Positions 16,987-25,545 of a stretch of 64,000 nt of DNA are shown one piece after another (within the stretch, counting starts at the first letter, position 1; each line of letters opens with the position of its first letter). Position numbers and translations under genes: made by a program. Source of the stretch: Aphodoplasma sp045626925 (GTDB lineage Bacteria > Bacillota > Clostridia > UBA1381 > UMGS1253). The DNA lies in the NCBI GenBank assembly GCA_045626925.1, contig JAZUQZ010000031.1:47663-111662 (forward strand), given 5' to 3'. The notes beneath the pieces were generated by a model, which ran no database searches, was not told where the DNA came from, and was given only the letters and a program-made list of their open reading frames with translations.

Positions 16987-17046
16987 AATAATCCCCTTAG
17001 AATAGAAATGAAACATTTGCTTCATCTCTGCTCTAAGGGGATTATT
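16987..17046. terminator. Long bidirectional terminator
   Basis: Perfect 15-bp inverted repeat AATAATCCCCTTAGA with a 30-nt loop that holds a second ATGAA...TTCAT pairing. It lies between the converging YabE-like (+) and MreB-family (-) genes. Confidence 0.88.
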
Positions 17047-17062
17047 TTATTGTTTTGTTTGG

Positions 17063-18133
17063 TTATGCACGCACAGAACCGTCAGCAGAATCCATATCAT
17101 ACATATATGAAGATTTGTCGCGCAATATGTTTATATTATCAAGTGATGCCCCTGTTCCTTTAACGACGCACGATAATGGGTCATCAGCAAGGAAGACATC
17201 GATTCCCGTCTTCTGCGCCAAAAGCTTATCAAGACCATAAATCATCGCACCACCGCCCGTAAGTATAATTCCGTTTTCAGAAATATCACCGACAAGCTCT
17301 GGCGGTGTACGCTCAAGAACCGAGTGAACAGTGTCAACAATCTGTGACGAAACCTCTTCAAGAGCTTCACGCACTTCTTCGGAAGACACAATAATGCTCT
17401 GCGGCAATCCTGTAACAAGACTGCGTCCACGGATTTCCATTGTTTTTTCTTCTTCCATAGGATATACACTGCCAATTACTTTTTTCATTTCTTCGGCGGT
17501 TCTGTCACCGATTATAGCATTGTGCTTTTTTCTTATATGTCTAATAATTGCATCGTCAAACTTGTCGCCGGCAACCTTTATAGAATTACTTACAACAATA
17601 CCACCAAGAGATATTACAGCAACATCTGTTGTACCACCGCCGATATCAACAACCATGCGTCCGCATGCACGCGCAATATCAAGCCCCGCACCAATTGCAG
17701 CCGCAATCGGCTCCTCGATAAGAAATACCTGTCTGCCGCCTGCTTGCATCGCAGCATCGATTACTGCTCTCTCTTCAACCTCCGTTACACCACTTGGAAC
17801 ACAAATCATAATCCGTGGCTTGAACAAACGGTTTTTTGTAACCTTGCGGATAAAATATTTAAGCATCATTTCGGTCGTCGAATAGTCCGAAATTACACCC
17901 TCACGCATGGGGCGTATAGCGACAATATTGCCCGGTGTACGACCAAGCATTTTTTGCGCTTCTGCACCAACGGCATACGGTTTTCCCGTTCCTTTGTCAA
18001 TAGCAACAACGGAAGGCTCGCACAAAATGATACCTTTATCTTTTACATGCACCAAAACCGATGCAGTACCAAGGTCGATACCGATGTCTTGTGACGAAGC
18101 GAACATATTTTTTATTCTTTTAAATAGACCCAT
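17063..18133 (-). CDS. Rod shape-determining protein, MreB/Mbl family
   Basis: 356-aa bacterial actin homologue that guides peptidoglycan synthesis along the cell side wall. Phosphate-1 motif DIGIDLGTASVLVHVK, phosphate-2 VVDIGGGTTDVAV, the adenosine motif ILTGGGAMIYGLDKLL, and a short N-terminal amphipathic stretch (MGLFKRIKNMF) for membrane contact. The C-terminus extends about 20 residues beyond the usual end (SYMYDMDSADGSVRA). It is a lone gene without mreC/mreD, which is more like mbl or mreBH than the mreBCD copy. Confidence 0.93.
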   Translation of the reverse strand: MGLFKRIKNMFASSQDIGIDLGTASVLVHVKDKGIILCEPSVVAIDKGTGKPYAVGAEAQKMLGRTPGNIVAIRPMREGVISDYSTTEMMLKYFIRKVTKNRLFKPRIMICVPSGVTEVEERAVIDAAMQAGGRQVFLIEEPIAAAIGAGLDIARACGRMVVDIGGGTTDVAVISLGGIVVSNSIKVAGDKFDDAIIRHIRKKHNAIIGDRTAEEMKKVIGSVYPMEEEKTMEIRGRSLVTGLPQSIIVSSEEVREALEEVSSQIVDTVHSVLERTPPELVGDISENGIILTGGGAMIYGLDKLLAQKTGIDVFLADDPLSCVVKGTGASLDNINILRDKSSYMYDMDSADGSVRA

Positions 18134-18207
18134 TTTTCAAATTAGCCCCCTTAAAGTAGGTTTTATCAAAAAAGTATTGCTCTAAAAAAGAGCATATGCC
18201 ATCTTTT

Positions 18208-18235
18208 ATTATATACTATTTATAAATTTTGTCAA
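18208..18235 (-). promoter_or_regulatory. Sigma-A promoter of the MreB-family gene
   Basis: TTGACA, 16-bp spacer, TATAAT on the minus strand. Confidence 0.75.
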
Positions 18236-18286
18236 TAGTGTGTGATGCACGCGAGGCAAAGTTTTTATAGCTTTTTTTATATATGC

Positions 18287-18315
18287 TTGCATAAAGGGCT
18301 CAAATAATGTAAAAT
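18287..18315 (+). promoter_or_regulatory. Predicted promoter of the RNase M5-like gene
   Basis: TTGCAT, 17-bp spacer, TAAAAT, 40 bp before the ATG. Confidence 0.5.
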
Positions 18316-18354
18316 AAAGGTGCGTTATATAAGCTGTTGTAGGAGCGGATATAG

Positions 18355-18954
18355 ATGTTAAAAATAAAAGAGGCGCTCATTGTTGAGGGCAGATATGACA
18401 AAATAAAGCTTTCCTCCATTGTGGATACGCTTATTATTACGACGGACGGATTTAGGATTTTTTCTGATAAGCAGAAGCGTGAGTTTATACGCACCATTGC
18501 ACAAAAGACGGGCATTATTATTCTTACGGATTCCGATGCGGCGGGTTTTTCGATACGAAATTATATAAAGCAGGGTATTGATAAAAACGCTATCAAGCAC
18601 GCGTATGTTCCGGATATATTCGGCAAAGAAAAGCGAAAATCTGCGATGTCAAAAGAGGGCAAGCTTGGTGTTGAGGGAATAGATAAAAAAATAATAATCG
18701 ATGCGCTTGTTGCTGCGGGGGCAAGCATAATAGGCGAAGAAAGGGCCGCCAACATAAAAGAAAACGGTCAAAAAATTACAAAGCTTGATTTATATAATGA
18801 TGGGGTTGTAGGCGGAAAGGAAAGTGCACAAAAGCGCCGCTTGTTATTAAAGCGTTTGCACTTGCCCGAGAGAATGTCCTCAAATATGCTTATAGATGCG
18901 ATAAATTCTCTTATAAGTTATGAAGAATACAAAGAAGTAATAGAAAATCTTTAA
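18355..18954 (+). CDS. rnmV: RNase M5-like Toprim protein
   Basis: 199 aa. N-terminal Toprim domain with the catalytic Glu in ALIVEGRYDKIKL (near residue 11) and the DSD acidic pair in LTDSDAAGF (near 59-61). The C-terminal part (LDLYNDGVVGG...AQKRRLLLKRLHLP) matches the domain that follows Toprim in ribonuclease M5, which matures 5S rRNA. The length is close to that of RNase M5 (about 180-190 aa). The usual neighbour ksgA is absent, so the assignment is by domain only. Confidence 0.75.
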   Translation: MLKIKEALIVEGRYDKIKLSSIVDTLIITTDGFRIFSDKQKREFIRTIAQKTGIIILTDSDAAGFSIRNYIKQGIDKNAIKHAYVPDIFGKEKRKSAMSKEGKLGVEGIDKKIIIDALVAAGASIIGEERAANIKENGQKITKLDLYNDGVVGGKESAQKRRLLLKRLHLPERMSSNMLIDAINSLISYEEYKEVIENL

Positions 18955-18957
18955 AAA

Positions 18958-18993
18958 GTGTCGGTGCAAAGCTGCATCGGCACAATTTTTTTG
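18958..18993 (+). terminator. Terminator of the RNase M5-like gene
   Basis: GTGTCGGTGCA pairs with TGCATCGGCAC (two G-U pairs) and a T7 run follows. Confidence 0.85.
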
Positions 18994-19018
18994 TGCTTTG
19001 TAATAAAAAGTAAAATAG

Positions 19019-19067
19019 CTCAATATAATGTAGTAACCTGTACATCTTTGAGTAAAATTATATTGAG
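19019..19067 (+). repeat. Perfect 11-bp inverted repeat in the spoIVA leader
   Basis: CTCAATATAAT (19019-19029) and ATTATATTGAG (19057-19067) flank a 27-bp spacer. The right arm abuts the GGAGG site of spoIVA. It may be an operator or a hairpin that affects translation. A clear sigma-E promoter could not be assigned in this gap. Confidence 0.6.
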
Positions 19068-19078
19068 GAGGATAATAA

Positions 19079-20557
19079 ATGACCGGAGCAGAAATTTATA
19101 AAGATATTGCCACAAGGACCGATGGCGATATTTACATTGGTGTTGTAGGACCTGTACGCACGGGAAAATCTACATTTATAAAGCGTTTTATGGACTCGCT
19201 TGTAATCCCAAATATTGATAGTGAGTACAAGGCCGCGCGTGCGCGTGACGAGCTTCCGCAAAGTGCGGCGGGACGCACAATAATGACCACCGAACCAAAA
19301 TTTATTCCAAATGAGGCAGTTGATATCGCACTTGATGAAAATGCGCATATGAATGTGCGTATGATAGATTGTGTCGGTTACATAGTCGACTCTGCTATGG
19401 GATACATGGAGGATGGCGAGCCGCGCATGGTACAGACACCATGGTTTGAGCATCAAATCCCGTTCAATGAGGCGGCAGAGCTTGGTACAAAAAAGGTTAT
19501 ATGTGACCACTCTACGATAGGGCTTGTTGTTACAACAGATGGCACTATAACCGATATTGCGCGAGAGGATTATGCCGATGCAGAGATGCGCGTTATAAAC
19601 GAGCTTAAAAGTATTGGAAAGCCGTTCGTTGTGCTTATAAATTCAACAAATCCAAACGGCGATGCAGCCCAAGCGCTCAAAGAGGAGCTTGGAGAAAAAT
19701 ATGGCGTTGCTACTATGGCAGTAAACTGTGCCGAGCTTTCAGCAAAGGATATTCACGATATAATGGAGAGCGTCTTGTTCGAATTTCCTCTCTGTGAAAT
19801 AACAATAAACACTCCGCGATGGATTGATGGGCTTGATATGTCGCATGCGCTCAAACAAGGTGTATATGATGCGATTATTTGTGCAACCCAAAACGCGCAC
19901 ACAATAAAAGATGCAAAATTCGTTGCCGAGGCTCTTGGGGAATACGATTTTGTAAAATCCGCAAAGATTGATGCGGTAAATCTTGGAAACGGAAGTGTAT
20001 CAATCGATTTTTATATGCCTGATGAGCTGTTTTATAATGTTTTAAGCGAGCTGTCGGGGCTCGAAATTGAGGGTGAAGAGGCGCTTATACGATTGATATG
20101 CGAGCTTTCTGAAACAAAAAAGCGCTATGACAAGATTGCATATGCATTGCACGAGGTGTCACAAAAGGGCTATGGCATAGTTTCGCCCACGATTGATGAG
20201 CTTACACTTGAGGAGCCGCAAATCGTCCGCCAGGGCAATCGCTTTGGTGTAAAATTAAAGGCTTCGGCGCCGAGCATACATATGATTCGTGCAGATATTG
20301 AAACAGAAGTTTCGCCAATTGTTGGTTCTGAAAAGCAATCAGAGGAGCTTGTGGAGTATCTTTTGGCCGAATTTGACTCCGACCCAAAGAAAATATGGGA
20401 GTCAAATATATTTGGCAAATCGCTTCACGAGCTTGTAAACGAGGGCCTTCACAACAAGCTTGTGCGCATGCCGGACGAGGCACAGTTAAAGCTTCAGGAA
20501 ACACTTACAAGAATTATTAACGAAGGCTCCGGCGGGCTTATTTGTATAATACTTTAA
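19079..20557 (+). CDS. spoIVA: Stage IV sporulation protein A
   Basis: 492-aa spore coat morphogenetic ATPase that polymerises around the forespore as the coat basement layer. N-terminal P-loop GPVRTGKST at about 24-32, followed by a TRAFAC-like NTPase domain (IDCVGY at about 99-104; LINSTNP in place of the NKxD motif) and a long middle and C-terminal region ending in GLICIIL, the membrane-proximal end that contacts SpoVM in Bacillus. Full length. It shows that this lineage encodes endospore formation. Expression is expected from sigma-E. Confidence 0.98.
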   Translation: MTGAEIYKDIATRTDGDIYIGVVGPVRTGKSTFIKRFMDSLVIPNIDSEYKAARARDELPQSAAGRTIMTTEPKFIPNEAVDIALDENAHMNVRMIDCVGYIVDSAMGYMEDGEPRMVQTPWFEHQIPFNEAAELGTKKVICDHSTIGLVVTTDGTITDIAREDYADAEMRVINELKSIGKPFVVLINSTNPNGDAAQALKEELGEKYGVATMAVNCAELSAKDIHDIMESVLFEFPLCEITINTPRWIDGLDMSHALKQGVYDAIICATQNAHTIKDAKFVAEALGEYDFVKSAKIDAVNLGNGSVSIDFYMPDELFYNVLSELSGLEIEGEEALIRLICELSETKKRYDKIAYALHEVSQKGYGIVSPTIDELTLEEPQIVRQGNRFGVKLKASAPSIHMIRADIETEVSPIVGSEKQSEELVEYLLAEFDSDPKKIWESNIFGKSLHELVNEGLHNKLVRMPDEAQLKLQETLTRIINEGSGGLICIIL

Positions 20558-20568
20558 ATATAAATAAA

Positions 20569-20600
20569 AAAGCACAGAGTGTAAGGCTCTGTGCTTTAAT
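20569..20600 (+). terminator. Terminator of spoIVA
   Basis: AAAGCACAGAG...CTCTGTGCTTT stem of 11 bp; the T-tract is short. Confidence 0.7.
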
Positions 20601-20712
20601 AAATATGACAAAAAACGCGAAACTTTCTGTTGCCAATTCGTTTTAAATAACATATGCAGTTGTTAATGGGAAAGAAAATATATGTAAATATATGCAAAAA
20701 GACGAAAATCCG

Positions 20713-20741
20713 TTGACAAAACTATAAAATATTGATAGAAT
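20713..20741 (+). promoter_or_regulatory. Sigma-A promoter of the exopolysaccharide operon
   Basis: TTGACA, 17-bp spacer, TAGAAT. The leader of about 85 nt contains a GTCCAT-TTTTCG-ATGGAC hairpin (20754-20771). No other convincing promoter was seen before the terminator at 42053. Confidence 0.85.
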
Positions 20742-20834
20742 TTAACAAGGTGGGTCCATTTTTCGATGGACACAGTTAAAAGGATGTAAAAAGCACGGTT
20801 AAAAAATATTCAAGCGTGAAATAAGGGGTATAAT

Positions 20835-22331
20835 ATGTCTTTAAAATTAATGTACATAACAAATAATCCGCAAGTTGCACGAATTGCTGAAGAAAATGGC
20901 GTTGATAGGATATGGATTGATTTAGAGAAAAACGGAAAAGAAGAGCGACAAAAGGGGTTAAATTCCGTTAAATCAAAACACAGTCAAGAAGATATAAGCG
21001 CTATAAGAAAAGCAATTGGCAAGCGCGCTGAGCTTATGGTAAGAGTCAACCCGATTTTTGAAGGCTCAAAGGCTGAAATTGATGATGCGATATCACGAGG
21101 CGCTGACATTTTGATGCTTCCTATGTTTAAAACCATGCAGGAAGTAAAATGCTTTATAGATTTGGTTGGCGGAAGAGCAAAGACGATGCTTTTGGTCGAA
21201 ACAAAAGAGGCAGCGCAAAACATTGAGGAGATTGTAGAGATTGAGGGTATAGATGAAATACATATTGGACTTAATGATTTACACTTGTCATATGGGTTGA
21301 GCTTTATGTTTGAACTTTTGTCAAACGGATGCGTTGAAAGACTTTGCTCGGTTATAGCAAAGGCTGGCATACCATATGGCTTTGGAGGGGTGGCACGGCT
21401 TGATAGCGGAATGATTGCCGGCAGACAGATAATAATGGAGCACTATCGACTTGGTTCAAGCATGGCCATTTTATCGCGAAGCTTTTGCAACACAGAAGAT
21501 GTTGATAATATAGACGAAATAGAGAAGATTTTTTCACAAAACATGAAGGAATTCAGGGAATATGAGTCATATTGTCAGATGGCCGAGAGTGCAGAGTTTA
21601 ATAAAAACAAGAAAGAAGTTAAAAAAGGGGTTAAAAAAGTTGTGAAGGAATTGGAGCTGAAAAACAAAAAAAGTAAAAGCTTTAGATTTTATAAAGATAT
21701 AATAAAAAGGACGGGAGATATTTTGTGTGCTTCTATAGCGTTTGTTGTGGCCTCCCCCATTTTACTCATTGTAGCGCTTTTAGTAAAAATTGATTCAAAG
21801 GGGCCGGCAATATTTGTCCAGGAAAGACTTACTCTAAACGGAAGAGTGTTTAAAATGTATAAGTTCAGGACAATGTGCGTAAATGCAGAGAATCAGGGGA
21901 CGGGCGCATATTCTTTTGATGATGATCCACGCATAACGCGCGTTGGTGCAATTCTTCGAAAGCTGAGTCTTGATGAATTGCCACAACTTGTGAACATTAT
22001 AAAGGGCGATATGTCTTTTATAGGGCCAAGGCCTATTTTGACATATCATCCGTGCAAATATGAAGAATACACAGAAGAAGAAAAAACTGTATTTACCGTT
22101 CGTCCGGGCATCACAGGTTGGGCACAGGTTAATGGTAGAAACAATGTAGATTGGATACAGCGTTTTGAGCTTAATAAATGGTATGTAAAAAATGTTTCTC
22201 TTCTGCTTGATATAAAAATTGTGTTTATGACAATTTTTCAAGTTTTTTCAACAAAGGAGACTGTCATACAAGAAAAAACAGCAGAAAATTTTGCACAAAG
22301 AATACAAAAAGAGAATGCAGAGGTTAAATAA
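20835..22331 (+). CDS. HpcH/HpaI-type aldolase fused to exopolysaccharide sugar transferase
   Basis: 498 aa, two domains. Residues 1 to about 240 form an HpcH/HpaI aldolase/citrate lyase-type barrel: Arg70 (MVRVNP) and candidate metal ligands Glu122 (LLVETKEA) and Asp148 (GLNDLHLSYG). A Lys-rich linker spans about 255-282. From about 286 there is a polyprenyl-phosphate sugar-1-phosphate transferase of the WcaJ/EpsL type: one membrane helix, MYKFRTM, the catalytic SLDELPQL, GPRP and RPGITGWAQV. The second half starts polymer assembly by loading the first sugar phosphate on undecaprenyl phosphate. The aldolase should make or split a 2-keto acid. Such aldolases occur singly in EPS loci; the fusion is unusual. 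First gene of the operon. Confidence 0.9.
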   Translation: MSLKLMYITNNPQVARIAEENGVDRIWIDLEKNGKEERQKGLNSVKSKHSQEDISAIRKAIGKRAELMVRVNPIFEGSKAEIDDAISRGADILMLPMFKTMQEVKCFIDLVGGRAKTMLLVETKEAAQNIEEIVEIEGIDEIHIGLNDLHLSYGLSFMFELLSNGCVERLCSVIAKAGIPYGFGGVARLDSGMIAGRQIIMEHYRLGSSMAILSRSFCNTEDVDNIDEIEKIFSQNMKEFREYESYCQMAESAEFNKNKKEVKKGVKKVVKELELKNKKSKSFRFYKDIIKRTGDILCASIAFVVASPILLIVALLVKIDSKGPAIFVQERLTLNGRVFKMYKFRTMCVNAENQGTGAYSFDDDPRITRVGAILRKLSLDELPQLVNIIKGDMSFIGPRPILTYHPCKYEEYTEEEKTVFTVRPGITGWAQVNGRNNVDWIQRFELNKWYVKNVSLLLDIKIVFMTIFQVFSTKETVIQEKTAENFAQRIQKENAEVK

Positions 22332-23251
22332 TGGCTAAAAGCAAAGCGAACATCTTATTAACAGGTGCATTTAACTATAGTGAAAAACAAATCAAGGCTA
22401 TTTCGGAATTGGGATTTGAAACGACTTTTCTGCAAAATGAAAAAGATGAAATAACAGATTATGAAAAGTTTAACGCTGTTATAGCTAACGGATTGTTTTT
22501 GCACCATGATATTTCGGAATTTAAAAACTTAAAATACATACAGCTCACAAGCGCAGGGTTTGACAGAGTTGCAATGGATTATATTAAAAAAAATGATATT
22601 ATAATACATAATGCACGGGGAGTTTATAGTATACCTATGGCCGAGCATGCGGTTTTGAAAATATTGGAGCTTTATAAAAAAAGCTGGACTTTTTATACAA
22701 ATCAACAAAAAGGCGAATGGTACAAGCAACGCGACATATTGGAGCTATATGGCAAAACCGTTGCGATTTTTGGGTGTGGAAGCGTAGGGCTTGAAATTGC
22801 AAAAAGGCTTAAGGCTTTTGGTACACATATCATAGGCGTAGATATTTTAAAAAGCGACAGCGACTATATCGAAGAATATGCCGACATTTCGCAAATTTAT
22901 GATATTTTACCGAAAGCGGATATTGTAATATTAACGCTTCCGCTAAATGATGAAACAAGAGGTTTGTTTGATAAAACAAGCTTTGGTTGTATGAAGGAAA
23001 GTGCAATATTTATAAATATTGCTAGAGGACAAATAGTGTGTGAAAACGATTTGATTGATGCGCTGAAAGAGCAAAAAATCATGGGTGCAGCACTGGATGT
23101 TTTTGAACAAGAACCGCTCGACAAAGAAAGTGAGCTGTGGGAGTTGGAAAATGTAATAATTACTCCGCACAATTCTTTTGTGGGCGAGGGCAATAATAAA
23201 AGAATGTTTGAAGTAATATATAAAAATTTAGGGGTATTTATAAATGGCTGA
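22331..23251 (+). CDS. D-isomer-specific 2-hydroxyacid dehydrogenase
   Basis: 306-aa NAD-dependent oxidoreductase that reduces 2-keto acids to D-2-hydroxy acids. The NAD-binding fold has FGCGSVGLEIAKRL (about 148-161). The catalytic triad is present: Arg in INIARGQIV, Glu in DVFEQEP and His in TPHNSF. The start codon overlaps the stop of the preceding gene (TAATG), so translation is coupled to the aldolase fusion. The substrate may be the keto acid made by that aldolase; this is inference from position. Confidence 0.9.
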   Translation: MAKSKANILLTGAFNYSEKQIKAISELGFETTFLQNEKDEITDYEKFNAVIANGLFLHHDISEFKNLKYIQLTSAGFDRVAMDYIKKNDIIIHNARGVYSIPMAEHAVLKILELYKKSWTFYTNQQKGEWYKQRDILELYGKTVAIFGCGSVGLEIAKRLKAFGTHIIGVDILKSDSDYIEEYADISQIYDILPKADIVILTLPLNDETRGLFDKTSFGCMKESAIFINIARGQIVCENDLIDALKEQKIMGAALDVFEQEPLDKESELWELENVIITPHNSFVGEGNNKRMFEVIYKNLGVFING

Positions 23252-24353
23252 AAAAATAATGGTAATTTCGCCCAAAAACAAAACTGTTTTTAATTTTCGC
23301 GGCGATTTGATAAAAGAATTTATAAACAAAGGTTATGAGGTAGTCGTAACAGGGCCGAACGACGATTTTGTTGATGACATCAAAGCACTTGGGGCTGAGT
23401 TTGTGAAGGTGCCGTGCGTTAAAGATAATACGAGTATCCTAAACGATTTATCATATTGTAAAAATCTTTACAAGGTTATAAGAAAATATAAACCGAACAA
23501 GATTTTTTCGTACACAATAAAGCCTGTTATATATGGTTCAATTGCCGGCGGCCTTGCCGGAGTGAAAGAAATATATCCTATGATGACAGGGCTTGGAAGA
23601 GTGTATGGAATAGACAGCTTAAAGACCAGGATAATAAGACTTATTACCGGCATACTATACAAAATCGGTTTTGCTTTTTGCAAAAAAGTTATTTTTCAAA
23701 ACTGGGATGACTTAGAGCTTTTTGTAAAGTCGAGGTATCTTCCGAGGACGAAGTGTGAAAAAATAGATGGTTCCGGCGTTAATATGAATCGCTTTGAGTT
23801 TTGTGAGCTTCCTGATAAACCTGTATTTCTTATGATTTCAAGGATTATAAAAGAAAAGGGTGTGTTTGAGTTTTGTGAGGCGGCAAAAACAGTCAAAGAA
23901 AAATACCCCGAAGCAGAGTTTGTGCTCTTGGGTGGATATGATGAGTCATTTGGTGCGATAAAGCCTGAGCAGATGGAGACTTATACAACTGCGGGCATAG
24001 TAAAAATACCCGGGGAGGTAAAAGATGTATCCCCTGTATTAAAAGATGCATTCTGCTTTGTGCTTCCTACATATTACAGAGAAGGAATTCCAAGAACTAT
24101 CCTTGAGGCAATGGCTACAGGAAAGCCCATTCTTACTACGGATTGGGTTGGTACAAGGGAAGCTGTTGAAGATGGAGAAAATGGCTTCTTAGTTCCCATA
24201 AAGGATAGCAAGGCTCTTGGCGAAAAGATGATATATATGATTGAAAATAAAGAGCAGACAAAACTTATGGGCAAAGCAAGTTATAAAATATGTCAAGAAA
24301 AATTTGATGTAAATATTATAAACGAAAAGATGCTCGAATTTATGGAAATATAA
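23244..24353 (+). CDS. Glycosyltransferase family 4
   Basis: 369-aa GT-B enzyme of the PglA/CapM type. The C-terminal donor domain carries EGIPRTILEAMATGKPILTTDW and ends with a GENGFLVP motif. The acceptor domain starts ISPKNKTVFNFRGDLIKEF. It overlaps the preceding gene by 8 bp and has AGGGG 9 nt upstream. It probably adds an early sugar to the lipid-linked unit. Donor and linkage are not predictable. Confidence 0.9.
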   Translation: MAEKIMVISPKNKTVFNFRGDLIKEFINKGYEVVVTGPNDDFVDDIKALGAEFVKVPCVKDNTSILNDLSYCKNLYKVIRKYKPNKIFSYTIKPVIYGSIAGGLAGVKEIYPMMTGLGRVYGIDSLKTRIIRLITGILYKIGFAFCKKVIFQNWDDLELFVKSRYLPRTKCEKIDGSGVNMNRFEFCELPDKPVFLMISRIIKEKGVFEFCEAAKTVKEKYPEAEFVLLGGYDESFGAIKPEQMETYTTAGIVKIPGEVKDVSPVLKDAFCFVLPTYYREGIPRTILEAMATGKPILTTDWVGTREAVEDGENGFLVPIKDSKALGEKMIYMIENKEQTKLMGKASYKICQEKFDVNIINEKMLEFMEI

Positions 24354-24367
24354 AAGAGGGTTATGCA

Positions 24368-24553
24368 ATGAATTTTTATAAAAAAATAATTAGCAGCAAA
24401 AAACTGCGATTCAAGATTTTGTCCTTCTTAAGTATTATTCCGGATAAGCAAATGTTACAGCTACAATATTTCATTAAGCACGGAAGAATATTAAACCTTA
24501 GTAATCCCAAAAGGTATACCGAAAAAATACGAACACGAATGTATATGCATTGA
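24368..24553 (+). pseudogene. Remnant of TupA-like ATP-grasp glycosyl/peptidyl enzyme
   Basis: 61 codons that match only the N-terminus of TupA-like ATP-grasp proteins: a basic helical start, then NLSNPKRYTEKIRTRMY, equivalent to the family's L.NPKTFNEKLQWLK motif. The full family is near 300 aa, so the ATP-grasp core is missing. The next gene begins 14 bp after its stop. It has a ribosome site (AGAGGG) and may still be translated. Best read as the 5' remnant of a deleted gene. Confidence 0.6.
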
Positions 24554-24567
24554 AAAGAGGAATTAAG

Positions 24568-25521
24568 ATGGAGAATAAAAACCCAAAAGTATCTATTGTA
24601 ATACCTGTATATAATGGCTCGGATTATCTGGGCGAAGCTATAGATGGGGCGCTTGCACAAACCTATAAAAATTTAGAGGTTATAGTTGTAAATGACGGCT
24701 CGACGGATGATGGTGCAACGGAGCAAGTTGCACTATCATATGGTGACAAAATACGCTACTATTCAAAACCGAATGGCGGTGTTTCGTCTGCGCTAAATTT
24801 TGGAATTAAAAAAATGACGGGCGAGTATTTTTCGTGGCTATCGCATGACGATAACTATGCCCCGAGCAAGATTTTCGATGCTGTTTGTCTGATAAACAAG
24901 TACGGAAATGACAAAAAGATTATAGCTTGTACAGGCGGAATGTACATAGATGATAAATCGCTCCCCGTTAAAGCGTTTACGAAGCGGTTTGAAGATGACC
25001 ATCTATATGAAGGCATCGAAGTGCTTATGAATATATTAAAAAGAACATTGAATATGTGCTGTTTGCTTATTCCACGCGAGGTGTTTGATGAATGTGGAAT
25101 ATTTGATGAAAGATTGCGATATTCTCAAGATGCCCTGATTTGTTATAAAATCTTTTGCAATGGGTATAAGCTTGTTTCAGACAACAAACCAAATGTGATG
25201 TACAGACGACACAGGGCGCAAGCGTCAAATACAAGGAAGGATCTATTTTATCATGACATATCTTTAATATGCAAAGAAATTGCTCCGGCATTTGCAAGCG
25301 TTTCAACACAGGAGTGCAATGTTTTATTAAAACATTCTATTAAAATTGCAAAATTTAGATGTGTTGATGCTATAAAAGAAAATATAAGGATAGGAAAAGA
25401 AACAAAAATATTATCCAAAATGGACATCTTAAAAATAAAAGCAGTTTTAGAGTATGGGAAAATAAGAGAAGTTCTTAAACATATATATTGCAGGTATGTC
25501 TTGCGTATAAAAATAAAATGA
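24568..25521 (+). CDS. Glycosyltransferase family 2
   Basis: 317-aa GT-A enzyme. N-terminal nucleotide-binding strand VSIVIPVYNGSDYL, NDGSTDD and the metal-binding aspartates in WLSHDDNY. The ATG at 24568 is chosen for AGAGGA upstream. A soluble or peripherally bound sugar transferase in the polymer pathway. It directly replaces the end of the TupA-like remnant, which suggests the junction arose by deletion or gene replacement. Confidence 0.9.
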   Translation: MENKNPKVSIVIPVYNGSDYLGEAIDGALAQTYKNLEVIVVNDGSTDDGATEQVALSYGDKIRYYSKPNGGVSSALNFGIKKMTGEYFSWLSHDDNYAPSKIFDAVCLINKYGNDKKIIACTGGMYIDDKSLPVKAFTKRFEDDHLYEGIEVLMNILKRTLNMCCLLIPREVFDECGIFDERLRYSQDALICYKIFCNGYKLVSDNKPNVMYRRHRAQASNTRKDLFYHDISLICKEIAPAFASVSTQECNVLLKHSIKIAKFRCVDAIKENIRIGKETKILSKMDILKIKAVLEYGKIREVLKHIYCRYVLRIKIK

Positions 25522-25545
25522 CTATAAAAAACATGAGGGAAACAA

